From: an uncultured Roseburia sp.
GTDB taxonomy: Bacteria; Bacillota; Clostridia; Lachnospirales; Lachnospiraceae
DNA length: 16,522 nucleotides
Reading direction: 5' to 3'
Assembly (NCBI GenBank): GCA_900548205.1
Contig: URJS01000055.1
Span: forward strand, 1 to 16,522
The notes beneath the pieces were generated by a model that saw only the letters and a program-made list of their open reading frames with translations, was not told the origin of the DNA and ran no database searches. Shown here in pieces: positions 1-7,289 of this stretch. Numbering within the stretch: the stretch's first letter is position 1; the number at the start of each line of letters is the position of its first letter. A program made the translations under genes and the position numbers.

Positions 1-795
1 GGAGGCTCCGGTGATTTTGCCGCCGCGCCTGCGCTCTCTGTCACCGCTCAGATCACGGAAGCAAAAAAACGCATTGCCGCAAAGACCGGCTGCAAGAGAT
101 TTATTGCTTATTTTCAGGCATATACAAACACCTACGCGCCGCTTTCATATCTGCGTAAAATTTTTACGGAAGCAATCTCTCACCCGCAGATCGCGGCGCT
201 TTCCATCTCGACCAGATGTGACTGTCTTTCAGACGAGGTGCTCGATTTACTGGAAGAATTAAACACCAAAAAGCCGGTCTGGATCGAGCTTGGCTTACAG
301 ACCATGCATGACGATACCCTAAAGCTGATCCACAGTGGCTTTTGCCACGCCCAATATGAGGCTGCCGTCTTGGCGCTTTCTGCACGCGGCATTACGGTTG
401 TTACCCACTTAATTTTCGGACTTCCGGGGGAAACGGTGGAAATGATGCGCGCCTCCGTCTCCTATGCCGCATCGCTGCCGCTGCAAGGGATCAAGCTCCA
501 GCTTTTGCATGTTTTAAAAAATACGGAACTCGGACTTTGGTATGAGAAAGAACCGTTTCCGCTTTTTTCGCTTGCGGAATATTGCGAGCTTGTGGCTGAC
601 TGCATTACGCTTTTGCCTCCGTCAATCGTCATCCACCGCTTAACGGGCGACGGTCCGCGCAGCCTCTTACTTGCGCCCTTATGGAGCACCGATAAAAAGC
701 GCGTCCTAAATACGATCCAGAGAAATCTCCGCGAGAAAAATCTCTGGCAGGGCAAATATTTTCAAACGAACGGGAAGGAAGAATCTTATGGCTGA
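1..795 (+). CDS. Radical SAM protein, YhcC/TIGR01212-like (5' truncated by window edge)
   Basis: The frame is open from base 1 to the TGA at 793-795, giving 264 residues, so the gene begins outside the window. The first visible residues, GGSGDFA, match what follows the iron-sulfur CxxC in the YhcC-type radical SAM family; the cluster cysteines and an estimated 40-50 N-terminal residues are therefore missing here. Other family hallmarks are visible: an STRCDCL segment near residue 71, IELGLQTMHDDTL near residue 95, a THLIFGLPGE strand-turn near residue 136, and IHRLTGDGPR near residue 213. Known proteins of this family are predicted to bind a [4Fe-4S] cluster and SAM; their substrate is not established. 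The last 8 bases overlap the start of the DUF4364 gene, implying translational coupling in one operon. Family assignment is firm; the biological reaction is unknown. Confidence 0.9.
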   Translation, partial: GGSGDFAAAPALSVTAQITEAKKRIAAKTGCKRFIAYFQAYTNTYAPLSYLRKIFTEAISHPQIAALSISTRCDCLSDEVLDLLEELNTKKPVWIELGLQTMHDDTLKLIHSGFCHAQYEAAVLALSARGITVVTHLIFGLPGETVEMMRASVSYAASLPLQGIKLQLLHVLKNTELGLWYEKEPFPLFSLAEYCELVADCITLLPPSIVIHRLTGDGPRSLLLAPLWSTDKKRVLNTIQRNLREKNLWQGKYFQTNGKEESYG

Positions 796-1303
796 ACCAT
801 TTACCATTTATAAGCTCACGATTTTAAATATGCTGGATAAAGTAGATTTTCCGCTGACAAATACACAGATTTCCAACTTTTTTCTGGAACAGGAATACAC
901 CGACTATTTTCGCGTCCAACAGGTGCTAAACGATCTTACCGACGCAGACCTGATCCGCTTTGAATCCACCCACAACAATACGCAGTATTCGATCACCGCA
1001 GCGGGCAAAGAAACGCTCGGCTTCTTCCGCGACAAGCTGACGGATGCCATTGAGCACGACACGATCGCCTACTTCGAGAAAAATAAAATGGAGCTTCGGA
1101 CTGTCAACTCCATTCTTGCGGACTATTACAAAACGCCGAATCAGGACTATGCCGTCCGCTGCCAGTTCCGTGAGCGCGGCACAAACCTGATCGACCTGAC
1201 GCTCACCGTCAAAAAAAAGGAACAGGCGGAGGCAGTCTGCAACAACTGGAAAAAGCAGAATGAGGACGTTTACGCCTACCTGATGGATATTTTGATGAAA
1301 TAA
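788..1303 (+). CDS. DUF4364 family protein (winged-helix-like)
   Basis: This 171-residue protein starts at an ATG inside the end of the radical SAM gene, with GGAAGGAAG-like purines just upstream. The N-terminal half (residues 1-85) has the pattern of a winged-helix DNA-binding domain: the helix MLDKVDFPLTNTQISNFFLE, then a helix ending VQQVLNDLTDADLI, and a wing-like QYSITAAGKETL. The C-terminal half is a mixed alpha/beta domain with no recognised catalytic motif. Both match the DUF4364 family, common in Clostridia and loosely similar to PadR-like regulators. No role is established; a transcription factor is an inference from the fold. The gene sits between the radical SAM and flavin-reductase genes in what looks like one operon. 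Confidence 0.88.
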   Translation: MAEPFTIYKLTILNMLDKVDFPLTNTQISNFFLEQEYTDYFRVQQVLNDLTDADLIRFESTHNNTQYSITAAGKETLGFFRDKLTDAIEHDTIAYFEKNKMELRTVNSILADYYKTPNQDYAVRCQFRERGTNLIDLTLTVKKKEQAEAVCNNWKKQNEDVYAYLMDILMK

Positions 1304-1346
1304 AAGTTACTGAAACAGAGAAGTGATATTTGAAATGGAGAACCTT

Positions 1347-1979
1347 ATGTCAAAGCAGGAATTTAAACCAGGCAATATGCTCTACCCGCTCCCGGCGGTC
1401 ATGGTAAGCTGTAAGTATCCGGATCCGGACGATCCCCAATGCCCGAATCCCGCCCTGTCAGGTAAACCAAACATCATCACCGTCGCATGGGCGGGAACGG
1501 TCTGCACCAATCCGCCGATGCTCTCGATTTCCGTCCGTCCGGAACGCTACTCCTATCATATGATCGAAGCATCCGGCGAGTTTGTCGTAAATCTGACTAC
1601 GGAAGCCTTAGTGCGCGCCGCCGATTACTGTGGCGTCCGCTCCGGCAGGGACGTCGATAAATTTGAGGAGCTTCATCTGACGCCACAGGCGCCGCGTGAG
1701 GTCTCCGTGCCCGGCATCGCCGAGAGTCCCGTCAATATTGAGTGCCGCGTCCGGCAGATTCTGCCGCTCGGCAGCCATCATATGATTCTCGCTGACGTTG
1801 TCGCCGTCACTGTAGACGCAGACGCGATCGATGACCGCGGTAAATTTCATCTGAACCGGACAGGTCTTGTGTCCTACTCCCACGGTGAATATTTTCTGCT
1901 TGAAAAAAAACTTGGCACATTCGGTTACAGCGTTGCCAAAAAAACTCCTGCCAAGAAAAAGAAGCGGAAACAACGCTGA
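1347..1979 (+). CDS. Flavin reductase-like domain protein (FMN-binding split barrel)
   Basis: I chose the ATG at 1347 because GGAG at 1337-1340 sits 6 bases ahead of it; a GTG at 1323 and an ATG at 1335 are in frame but lack a comparable site. The product has 210 residues. Residues 11-150 match the flavin reductase-like split barrel: a PLPAVMVS strand, then PNIITVAWAGTVCTNPPMLSIS, then a stretch ending GEFVVNLTTEALVRAADYCG. Such proteins bind FMN and often reduce or carry flavin; the partner cannot be told from sequence. The C-terminus is an unusual lysine-rich tail (KKTPAKKKKRKQR). The gene lies 43 bases after the DUF4364 gene and ends the plus-strand operon. No canonical plus-strand terminator follows; the palindrome in the repeat at 2025-2084 is the only nearby hairpin. 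Confidence 0.9.
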   Translation: MSKQEFKPGNMLYPLPAVMVSCKYPDPDDPQCPNPALSGKPNIITVAWAGTVCTNPPMLSISVRPERYSYHMIEASGEFVVNLTTEALVRAADYCGVRSGRDVDKFEELHLTPQAPREVSVPGIAESPVNIECRVRQILPLGSHHMILADVVAVTVDADAIDDRGKFHLNRTGLVSYSHGEYFLLEKKLGTFGYSVAKKTPAKKKKRKQR

Positions 1980-2024
1980 CGCATCATCCTTTCAGAATAT
2001 ACTTTTCACAAGAAAATATTTCCC

Positions 2025-2084
2025 TTCCGCCGCAGTGCATTCCCACGGAGGGTTTTGCTTTATAGGAACAACCTTTTCTATAAA
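2025..2084 (+). repeat. Intergenic repeat element, copy A
   Basis: Bases 2025-2066 match 5478-5519 at 39 of 42 positions without gaps; the mismatches are at 2039, 2040 and 2045. The unit contains a mini-hairpin CCC-ACGGA-GGG followed by TTTT (2042-2056). It ends in a palindrome whose outer arms are TTTATAG (2059-2065) and CTATAAA (2078-2084), extended inward by one G-T and two A-T pairs around a 6-base loop. It lies between the convergent ends of the flavin-reductase gene and the small coiled-coil protein gene. No ORF or target-site duplication was seen. The repeat is directly visible; its function is unknown. Confidence 0.85.
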
Positions 2085-2123
2085 CAACGAGCGACACGCT
2101 TCGCGAGCTACTCTTATGTCAAC

Positions 2124-2164
2124 AGAAAAAGAGAGACAGACGCCCTGTCGGCGTCTGCCTCTCT
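2124..2164 (-). terminator. Rho-independent terminator after the small coiled-coil protein gene
   Basis: On the minus strand a stem of about 15 bp with one mismatch (arms 2150-2164 and 2130-2144, loop 2145-2149) is followed by a TTTTTC tract. It begins 4 bases past the stop codon at 2168. On the plus strand no T run follows, so it looks one-directional. Confidence 0.85.
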
Positions 2165-2167
2165 ATG

Positions 2168-2482
2168 CTATTCTCTCCCAAACAGACCGTCTATCCAGCT
2201 GTCAAATTCCTCAACACTTACCGTCACCTGATCGATCGCTGCCGAGAGCTGATCGACGCTCTCAAGCAGCTCCTGCGTGCCGGAAACCGTCTGATTGATC
2301 GCATCCACATCAATCTCCTGCAGACGCTCTGCCGATGACTTTATAGCTGTGCTCATCTGTTTGACCTGACTGATAAACATCAGTCCCACCGCCAGCACGA
2401 CCACAAGAACCGCTGCCAAAAGTCCTGTGATGATCTTCTGGAAACGGAGCTGCTTTTTGGCGAGCTCTGTCAATTCCTCCAT
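2168..2482 (-). CDS. Small membrane-anchored coiled-coil protein
   Basis: This 104-residue protein has a strong AAAGGAGAG ribosome binding site. Residues 1-16 are polar and charged, residues 18-38 form one hydrophobic transmembrane helix (IITGLLAAVLVVVLAVGLMFI), and residues 39-100 are a polar heptad-rich helix typical of a coiled coil, with repeated Q, E, S and V (SGTQELLESVDQLSAAIDQV). It resembles DUF948-like or chemoreceptor-stalk proteins in general layout, but I do not recognise the family. The gene starts 34 bases after the M3 peptidase stop and ends at a clear terminator, so it is probably the last gene of that transcript. A membrane spacer or oligomerising role is an inference only. 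Confidence 0.8.
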   Translation of the reverse strand: MEELTELAKKQLRFQKIITGLLAAVLVVVLAVGLMFISQVKQMSTAIKSSAERLQEIDVDAINQTVSGTQELLESVDQLSAAIDQVTVSVEEFDSWIDGLFGRE

Positions 2483-2516
2483 AAGGCTCTCTCCTTTCCC
2501 GTCTTTTGCTGCAGCC

Positions 2517-4226
2517 TTAGTCTTCCTTCATATATTTGCTTGCAAACAACTCATCCTTTGCTACGCTGATCGCATTTTTCACACTGCCAGCCTCAAACGG
2601 ATTGTGTACGTTCGCATGACGGAGCGTCTCCAGATAGCTCATGCTGCCGCCGCACTTACACAGCTTTAAGTAATCCTCCCATGCTGCCGCGTGATCCTCG
2701 TAATTCTTTTTCTTGAACTCCATCGCTCCCATCGTCGTGAGCGTATAGTTGATATAGTAGAACGGATATAAATAAATATGCAGCTTGTGATACCAATATC
2801 CGCCGCGGTCAAAGAAATCATCCGCATCGTATTTTCTCCACGGCATATATTTCTCCTCAAGCTTCTTCCACTCCAGCGTGCGCTCCTTCGGCGTCAGGGA
2901 CGGATTTGCATAGCAGATATGCTGAAATTCATCGACTGCCACCCCAAACGGTACAAACGTCATCGCCTCCTGCAGATGTGCAAAACGGAACTTATCTGCA
3001 TCCTCCCCGAAGAACTGCTCCGCATAAGGATAAGAAAACTGCTCCATCGACATCGAATGGATCTCCGCAATATCCGTAGACTCGGAGTAATATTCCATGA
3101 CCGGCTGGTGACGCATCGCCATGTATCCGGCAAACGCATGGCCAAGCTCATGTGTGAGCACCTGCATATCAAAGATCGTCTGGTTAAAGCAGGAGAATAC
3201 AAACGGAGACTGGTAACGCGCCAGATACGTCATGTATCCGGTCGACGCCTTTCCCGGCTTATTTTTTAGATCCATCAGCTCATGCTCGATCATAAAGTCG
3301 ATAAACTCCCCTGTCTCCGGGCTGATCTCATGGTACATTTTTCTCGCCTGCTCCACCATAAAATCATCATCCCCTGCCGGAACTGCATTGCCGTCTGCAA
3401 ACACGCGCGATTCATCATAGAATTTCAGCGTATCGATTCCAAGCCTTTTTCTCTGTGCCTCATACAGCTTCTCACAGAGCGGTACAATTTCCGTAAGCAC
3501 CTGCTCGCGGAAGGACTCAACCTCCTTCTGTCCGTAGTCCGTACGTCCCTGCTGCATATAGCCGACCGGAATGAAGTTCTCATAGCCAAGATTTCTTCCC
3601 ATCTCATTGCGGATTTTGATCAGTTCATCCCAGATCTCCTCCAGACGCTCCTCATTCTTATGATAAAAATCAGAGTACGCCTTCACCGCCGCCGCGCGGA
3701 TGCTTCTGTCCTCATGCTCAAAATATTTCTGCACGCCATAAAGATTTAACGTCTTTCCATCAAACGGGATCTCCGCTGTCGCCATCATCTTCTGGTATTC
3801 ATTCGTCAGCTTTGCCTCCTGCTGCATCAGCGGGATATTCGCCTCACAGAATATCTTTTTTTCCAGCTCCTTCTGCACGAAATACTGTTTGCCGTACTCC
3901 TTCTCAATGTCTGCCCGAAACGGACTGTTCAAAAGCGCCGCATCCATCGCCAGAAACTTTGGCGTGATCAAAGGCGTCTGCTCGTCGATGTACTCCTGCT
4001 CCTTCTCATAAAACTCGTCTCTCGTATCCAGGGTATTGCGGATAGAGGCGATCACGCACATCGTTGAGAAGTCCTTGGAAGCCTCCTCACTCTCCTTCAT
4101 CAGCGCCTTTAATTCCTCATAAGAGCCTGCCTGCTTCATCCGCTCCGCCATCTGCTCTGCAAATGATCCGACTGCCGCAAAGTCCGGTCTCTGATACTCT
4201 AATGTACTAAATGTAAAATCACTCAT
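2517..4226 (-). CDS. pepF: M3 family oligoendopeptidase (PepF-like)
   Basis: The 569-residue protein belongs to the zinc metallopeptidase family M3, close to the oligoendopeptidase clade. The zinc motif HELGH is at residues 359-363 (in VLTHELGHAFAGY), and the third ligand is probably Glu388 in AEIHSMSMEQF. Length and the helical N-terminal half fit the family, whose members cut short peptides in the cytoplasm. No signal peptide is visible. A consensus AGGAGGT ribosome binding site precedes the ATG, and a near-perfect promoter lies about 30 bases upstream, so the gene need not depend on the C39 peptidase gene before it. The small coiled-coil gene follows 34 bases later. The symbol is by family only; substrate range is unknown. 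Confidence 0.93.
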   Translation of the reverse strand: MSDFTFSTLEYQRPDFAAVGSFAEQMAERMKQAGSYEELKALMKESEEASKDFSTMCVIASIRNTLDTRDEFYEKEQEYIDEQTPLITPKFLAMDAALLNSPFRADIEKEYGKQYFVQKELEKKIFCEANIPLMQQEAKLTNEYQKMMATAEIPFDGKTLNLYGVQKYFEHEDRSIRAAAVKAYSDFYHKNEERLEEIWDELIKIRNEMGRNLGYENFIPVGYMQQGRTDYGQKEVESFREQVLTEIVPLCEKLYEAQRKRLGIDTLKFYDESRVFADGNAVPAGDDDFMVEQARKMYHEISPETGEFIDFMIEHELMDLKNKPGKASTGYMTYLARYQSPFVFSCFNQTIFDMQVLTHELGHAFAGYMAMRHQPVMEYYSESTDIAEIHSMSMEQFSYPYAEQFFGEDADKFRFAHLQEAMTFVPFGVAVDEFQHICYANPSLTPKERTLEWKKLEEKYMPWRKYDADDFFDRGGYWYHKLHIYLYPFYYINYTLTTMGAMEFKKKNYEDHAAAWEDYLKLCKCGGSMSYLETLRHANVHNPFEAGSVKNAISVAKDELFASKYMKED

Positions 4227-4259
4227 CTCTTACCTCCTATTTTCCTATACTTTCTATGT

Positions 4260-4288
4260 ATTATACAGAAAAAAATGCAGCTTTACAA
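4260..4288 (-). promoter_or_regulatory. Housekeeping (sigma-A type) promoter of the M3 peptidase gene
   Basis: On the minus strand TTGTAA (4288-4283) and a perfect TATAAT (4265-4260) are separated by exactly 17 bases, with a T-rich spacer. The likely transcription start lies a few bases on, leaving a short leader of about 25-30 bases before the ATG at 4226. Confidence 0.82.
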
Positions 4289-4355
4289 TCCTTCTCTTTC
4301 ACTTCAGGTTCCATTTTCCGTTTCCCTACCTTTTTCACTGCCCCTATGCAATGCG

Positions 4356-5381
4356 TCATGCAACCTGCCTGCCAATCGCCCACACCTGCTTTATCTGACT
4401 GCCGATGCGGTCAAACGACCAGCTTTTTTTACTGCGCGCCACACAATTCGGATCGTTTACCAAAAACCCTTCCTTGTTATAATCATAAATGACAATAAAA
4501 TGCCCTGCCGCCGTAAAATCTCTCGGACGCACAGCGCAGATCAGCACCTGTCCGTTATCCAGACACGCCTTCCATGACGCCTCATTTAACGCCGGCCGCT
4601 CCACATTCAGACCATAACGGGGCGGCACATCCTCGATCAGCGCCCAAAGCGTTCCCGTCCCCTTCATATAGTAGCCGTTTTCCATGCTGTATTCCGCGAT
4701 CACATCCGGTGTCAAAGAGGAATCCCCGGTAAGCTCATAAAGCGCCATCGACAGACAGGTTGGCCCGCAGCCGGCTAAGCCGATATTGCTGTCATCACCA
4801 TAGGACTGATAGCCCCAACGCGGGTCCCACTGCAAAAACAGCGGATGCTCCTGCCTGCGCTCACTCTCTGTCAAGCCGCCCGATACGCTGCCGTCCGCTT
4901 CCAAATACCCCAGCACAAAATCTGCCATCTCAGGGTTATTTGCCAGTGCCTCAAGCATATTCGGGGGATAAGCTTCCTGCTGCTTTAAGACCTCGCGAAT
5001 CTGTCCGTTTTCCTCTGCCAGCTCCTCCAGACGCTCCAAGACCTCCTCCCCAGAACGCTTCAGAGGCTTGTCTACCATATCAAGTCCGACCTTCTGCACA
5101 TAATCTCCGCTCTCTGTCTCATCTTGTTCCGCGCTCATATTCCGATCGGCTTCATGAGGCATGACTTCCGCTTCCTGTGCGAAAACCTCCTTATTTTTTC
5201 CAAGCTGCAGCTTAATGTTCCAAATTAAAAACGCGATCGATCCTATCATCACACATTGCAGTGCGAAAAATGCAAGGCGCCGTCTCCTTTTTTTCTGCTG
5301 TCTGAGACGCTTCTGCTGCAAACGCCGCCTTTTCTCCTCCCCTGTCATCCTCGTACTCTGCTCCCTTGTGCCACGTTTCAT
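4356..5381 (-). CDS. Membrane-anchored C39-like cysteine peptidase (Peptidase_C39_2 type)
   Basis: I start at the ATG at 5381, preceded by a GAGGAGAGGGAAG purine tract; the frame stays open for 30 more codons upstream, but those run through hairpins and have no comparable site. The 341-residue product has a very basic N-terminus (residues 1-35, many K/R), one transmembrane helix near residues 36-56, a charged linker to about residue 180, and a C39-like papain-fold domain. The motif GLAGCGPTCLSMAL gives catalytic Cys205; AAGHFIVIYD gives His294; LVNDPN gives the Asp310 region. The basic flank on the cytoplasmic side predicts that the peptidase domain faces outside. No ABC exporter or bacteriocin gene lies beside it, so a leader-peptidase role is unsupported; wall or surface protein processing is one possibility. 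Confidence 0.85.
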   Translation of the reverse strand: MKRGTREQSTRMTGEEKRRRLQQKRLRQQKKRRRRLAFFALQCVMIGSIAFLIWNIKLQLGKNKEVFAQEAEVMPHEADRNMSAEQDETESGDYVQKVGLDMVDKPLKRSGEEVLERLEELAEENGQIREVLKQQEAYPPNMLEALANNPEMADFVLGYLEADGSVSGGLTESERRQEHPLFLQWDPRWGYQSYGDDSNIGLAGCGPTCLSMALYELTGDSSLTPDVIAEYSMENGYYMKGTGTLWALIEDVPPRYGLNVERPALNEASWKACLDNGQVLICAVRPRDFTAAGHFIVIYDYNKEGFLVNDPNCVARSKKSWSFDRIGSQIKQVWAIGRQVA

Positions 5382-5434
5382 AATCTTCCCTCTCCTCACC
5401 TTTCTCACATCCATACTGCACAGCACCTGCGTCC

Positions 5435-5468
5435 GGCTGCGCGGGCAGCCTCTGCCCTTCATGGCAGA
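5435..5468 (-). promoter_or_regulatory. Two abutting hairpins in the leader of the C39-like peptidase gene
   Basis: In minus-strand order TCTGCC-ATGAAG-GGCAGA (5468-5451) is followed with no gap by GGCTGC-CCGC-GCAGCC (5450-5435). Both are perfect 6-bp stems. They lie about 55-85 bases ahead of the start codon and 9 bases past repeat copy B. They are not followed by a T tract, so they are not terminators. A structured 5' leader is an inference. Confidence 0.5.
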
Positions 5469-5477
5469 CAAGCTCCA

Positions 5478-5540
5478 TTCCGCCGCAGTGCGATCCCCCG
5501 GAGGGTTTTGCTTTATAGGGGACGAAGGTTCCTATAAAGC
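5478..5540 (+). repeat. Intergenic repeat element, copy B
   Basis: Bases 5478-5519 repeat 2025-2066 in the same orientation with 39 of 42 identities. The mini-hairpin is CCC-CCGGA-GGG followed by TTTT (5495-5509). The element ends in a perfect 10-bp inverted repeat, GCTTTATAGG (5510-5519) and CCTATAAAGC (5531-5540), around an 11-base loop. It lies between the DUF4190 terminator and the C39-like peptidase gene, antisense to both. Confidence 0.85.
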
Positions 5541-5543
5541 GGC

Positions 5544-5579
5544 AAAATGGACGCTGTTCCTATCTTAAACAGCATCCAT
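5544..5579 (-). terminator. Rho-independent terminator after the DUF4190 gene
   Basis: On the minus strand ATGGATGCTGTT pairs with AACAGCGTCCAT (arms 5579-5568 and 5558-5547, one G-T pair, 9-base loop), followed by TTTTGCC. It lies about 60 bases after the stop at 5639 and closes the parE to DUF4190 transcript. The T tract is short, so termination may be partial. Confidence 0.7.
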
Positions 5580-5638
5580 TTCAAAAGTTTAACCATTCTA
5601 TTAAAAATCATTTTGCGCTTTCTTAAGCTTTTCTTAAC

Positions 5639-6502
5639 TCATCGCCTGCCAAAGGACGCTGCCGCTCCGTCCGCCATATTTACGGCATCATAGGACTCAT
5701 TGATATAATAGCCCATGTAATTTGTGTCATAAGCCTCTGTTGCCTGCTCCGTCCCCTCTGCGATCACAGATTCATTATGAAGCACAAGGCAGACGAAGTC
5801 CTCCTTTGTATAGGTCTCATCCTTCTTGATACCCTGATATAGTCCGGCAAGCTCCTCCTCCGTCTTCCCATATACTCCAAGATATGTCATAAGATAAGAT
5901 TCCGCAAGCTCGGCACGGTATGCGTCATACGTTCCTGTCACATAATGATCCTCATGTACCGCATCGTCCTCATACCAGATAAAGGTGCCGTCCGCCTCCA
6001 GATAAATAACCGAGCCGTCTCCCATGACATAAGAATTTCCGGCAAACGGATTTTCTTCGTTTGTCTCGTGCGTCTCCGTCTCCTGTGTGCTCTCCGTGAC
6101 TTCCTCCTCCGGCAGCTTTTCGTCGTTATTCGCCAGTGTTCCCTCCGACTCCCCCGGAACACCGTACAGCTCCTCCATCGTCTGATACCACTCGCTGTTG
6201 AACTGCTCCATTCCTACCCGAACCGTCATCATGACCGTCATCAGCAAGACAATCCCATAGATAATTCCCACATAGGAGGTAATGATTCCCGCAATCGCCA
6301 TTCCCATCTTACTCTCATGCTTTACCAAAGAAACGATTCCCAAAATCGCTCCGGGAATGCCGAATAAAAGTCCTCCGTACATACAGCAGAGTACGATTGA
6401 GAGGATTCCAAGCACCAACGAGGCGATGGCAAATCCCTTCCGCTCCGGTCCCTGCTGCCCATATGGCGGCTGATACTGCTGATTCCAATTATTCTCCTGC
6501 AT
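5639..6502 (-). CDS. DUF4190-domain membrane protein with a C-terminal extracellular domain
   Basis: The start at 6502 is set by AAAGGAGGAG just upstream; the open frame extends 51 codons further but without a good site. The 287-residue protein opens with a Q/P/Y-rich cytoplasmic segment (NNWNQQYQPPYGQQG), then a DUF4190-like pair of hydrophobic segments at about residues 23-60 and 67-95 with glycine-rich small-residue packing. An acidic T/E-rich linker follows (about 125-152), then a domain starting NPFAGNSYVMGDGSVIYLE and continuing through GTFIWYEDD and TGTYDAY, a beta-rich pattern that could be lipocalin-like. The gene overlaps the CPBP gene by 14 bases. Such proteins are common in Clostridia with no known function; extracellular placement of the C-terminal domain is a topology inference. 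Confidence 0.8.
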   Translation of the reverse strand: MQENNWNQQYQPPYGQQGPERKGFAIASLVLGILSIVLCCMYGGLLFGIPGAILGIVSLVKHESKMGMAIAGIITSYVGIIYGIVLLMTVMMTVRVGMEQFNSEWYQTMEELYGVPGESEGTLANNDEKLPEEEVTESTQETETHETNEENPFAGNSYVMGDGSVIYLEADGTFIWYEDDAVHEDHYVTGTYDAYRAELAESYLMTYLGVYGKTEEELAGLYQGIKKDETYTKEDFVCLVLHNESVIAEGTEQATEAYDTNYMGYYINESYDAVNMADGAAASFGRR

Positions 6503-7289
6503 GATTCTCCTCCTTTCTCTCTGTCCGCTTTGCGTGATACCAAAGCAGTACAAAGGCTCCCGCAAATAACAGTGCCGAAAAGCCGATCCCCGCGGCTGTC
6601 GGCTGGTAGGCAAAGTCAAGCCATCCTGTCTCCTGCCGCACAACTGCCGCGACATTGGCTGCTATGTGACCAAGAACCGGCGCATACAGCCTTCCCGTCG
6701 TCTGCATCAGATATGCCAGAAGCAGTCCAAGGATCCCCGCATACAAAAACTGCACCAGATTCACATGCATGACGCCAAACAATACCGCAGACAAAATAAG
6801 CGCGGACAGATTCCCAAAAAGCATCCGCAGACGCTTCCATACAACACCGCGGTACAAAAGCTCCTCCGCAAACGGAATGATCAGACAGGAGCCGAGCAGC
6901 TCATAGAGCACCGTTCCTGCAAAAAAAGAACTGTTTGCCTCCCCAAAGCCGGCAGACACCTTGATCAACGGCGTCATCGCGATCACATTATTGACTGCCA
7001 TCCCAAGCATCGCCCCTGCACCAAGCGAGCAGACGATATTCCGGATCGTCTGTGCGCGCGTCTGTTCATCTACTCCGTATACAACCGTCTCAAGCTGTCT
7101 GTCCGCGCGGTAAAACGACAGGATTGTCGGTATCGTACCTGCCGCGCAGATCAGCTGACGCAGCATATAGGTCTGTTTCTCTCCTCCGAGAAACATTGTC
7201 ACAAAAAAGTATATCACACTGGAAACAACATAGTAAATCCCGATCGGATAAATTACCTGCCAGATTTTATACGCACCTGTTTTTTTCAA
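6489..7289 (-). CDS. CPBP family intramembrane glutamic endopeptidase
   Basis: I place the start at a TTG (7289) with GGAG 7 bases upstream; an in-frame ATG at 7370 would overlap the HAD gene by 104 bases and lacks a site. The 266-residue product is strongly hydrophobic, with about seven or eight membrane segments. It carries all three CPBP (Abi) motifs: AEELLYRG with Glu142, Glu143 and Arg147; FGVMH with Phe171 and His175; and HIAAN with His208 and Asn212. Family members cleave within the membrane, as with CAAX-type prenyl proteases and bacteriocin-immunity proteins; the substrate here is unknown. It overlaps the HAD gene by 23 bases and the DUF4190 gene by 14, so the membrane pair is probably made together. 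No bacteriocin gene is nearby. Confidence 0.88.
   Translation of the reverse strand: MKKTGAYKIWQVIYPIGIYYVVSSVIYFFVTMFLGGEKQTYMLRQLICAAGTIPTILSFYRADRQLETVVYGVDEQTRAQTIRNIVCSLGAGAMLGMAVNNVIAMTPLIKVSAGFGEANSSFFAGTVLYELLGSCLIIPFAEELLYRGVVWKRLRMLFGNLSALILSAVLFGVMHVNLVQFLYAGILGLLLAYLMQTTGRLYAPVLGHIAANVAAVVRQETGWLDFAYQPTAAGIGFSALLFAGAFVLLWYHAKRTERKEENHAGE

Noticed and set aside
5382..5471. Upstream extension of the C39-like peptidase ORF by 30 codons
   Set aside because: The extension runs through two perfect hairpins, lacks a ribosome site, and gives a Cys/Arg-rich stretch unlike a membrane-protein N-terminus. The ATG at 5381 has a strong purine tract.
2025..5540. The repeat pair as a CRISPR array or insertion-sequence ends
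   Set aside because: The copies are 3.4 kb apart in direct orientation, with complete ordinary genes between them, no spacers, no transposase and no inverted termini.
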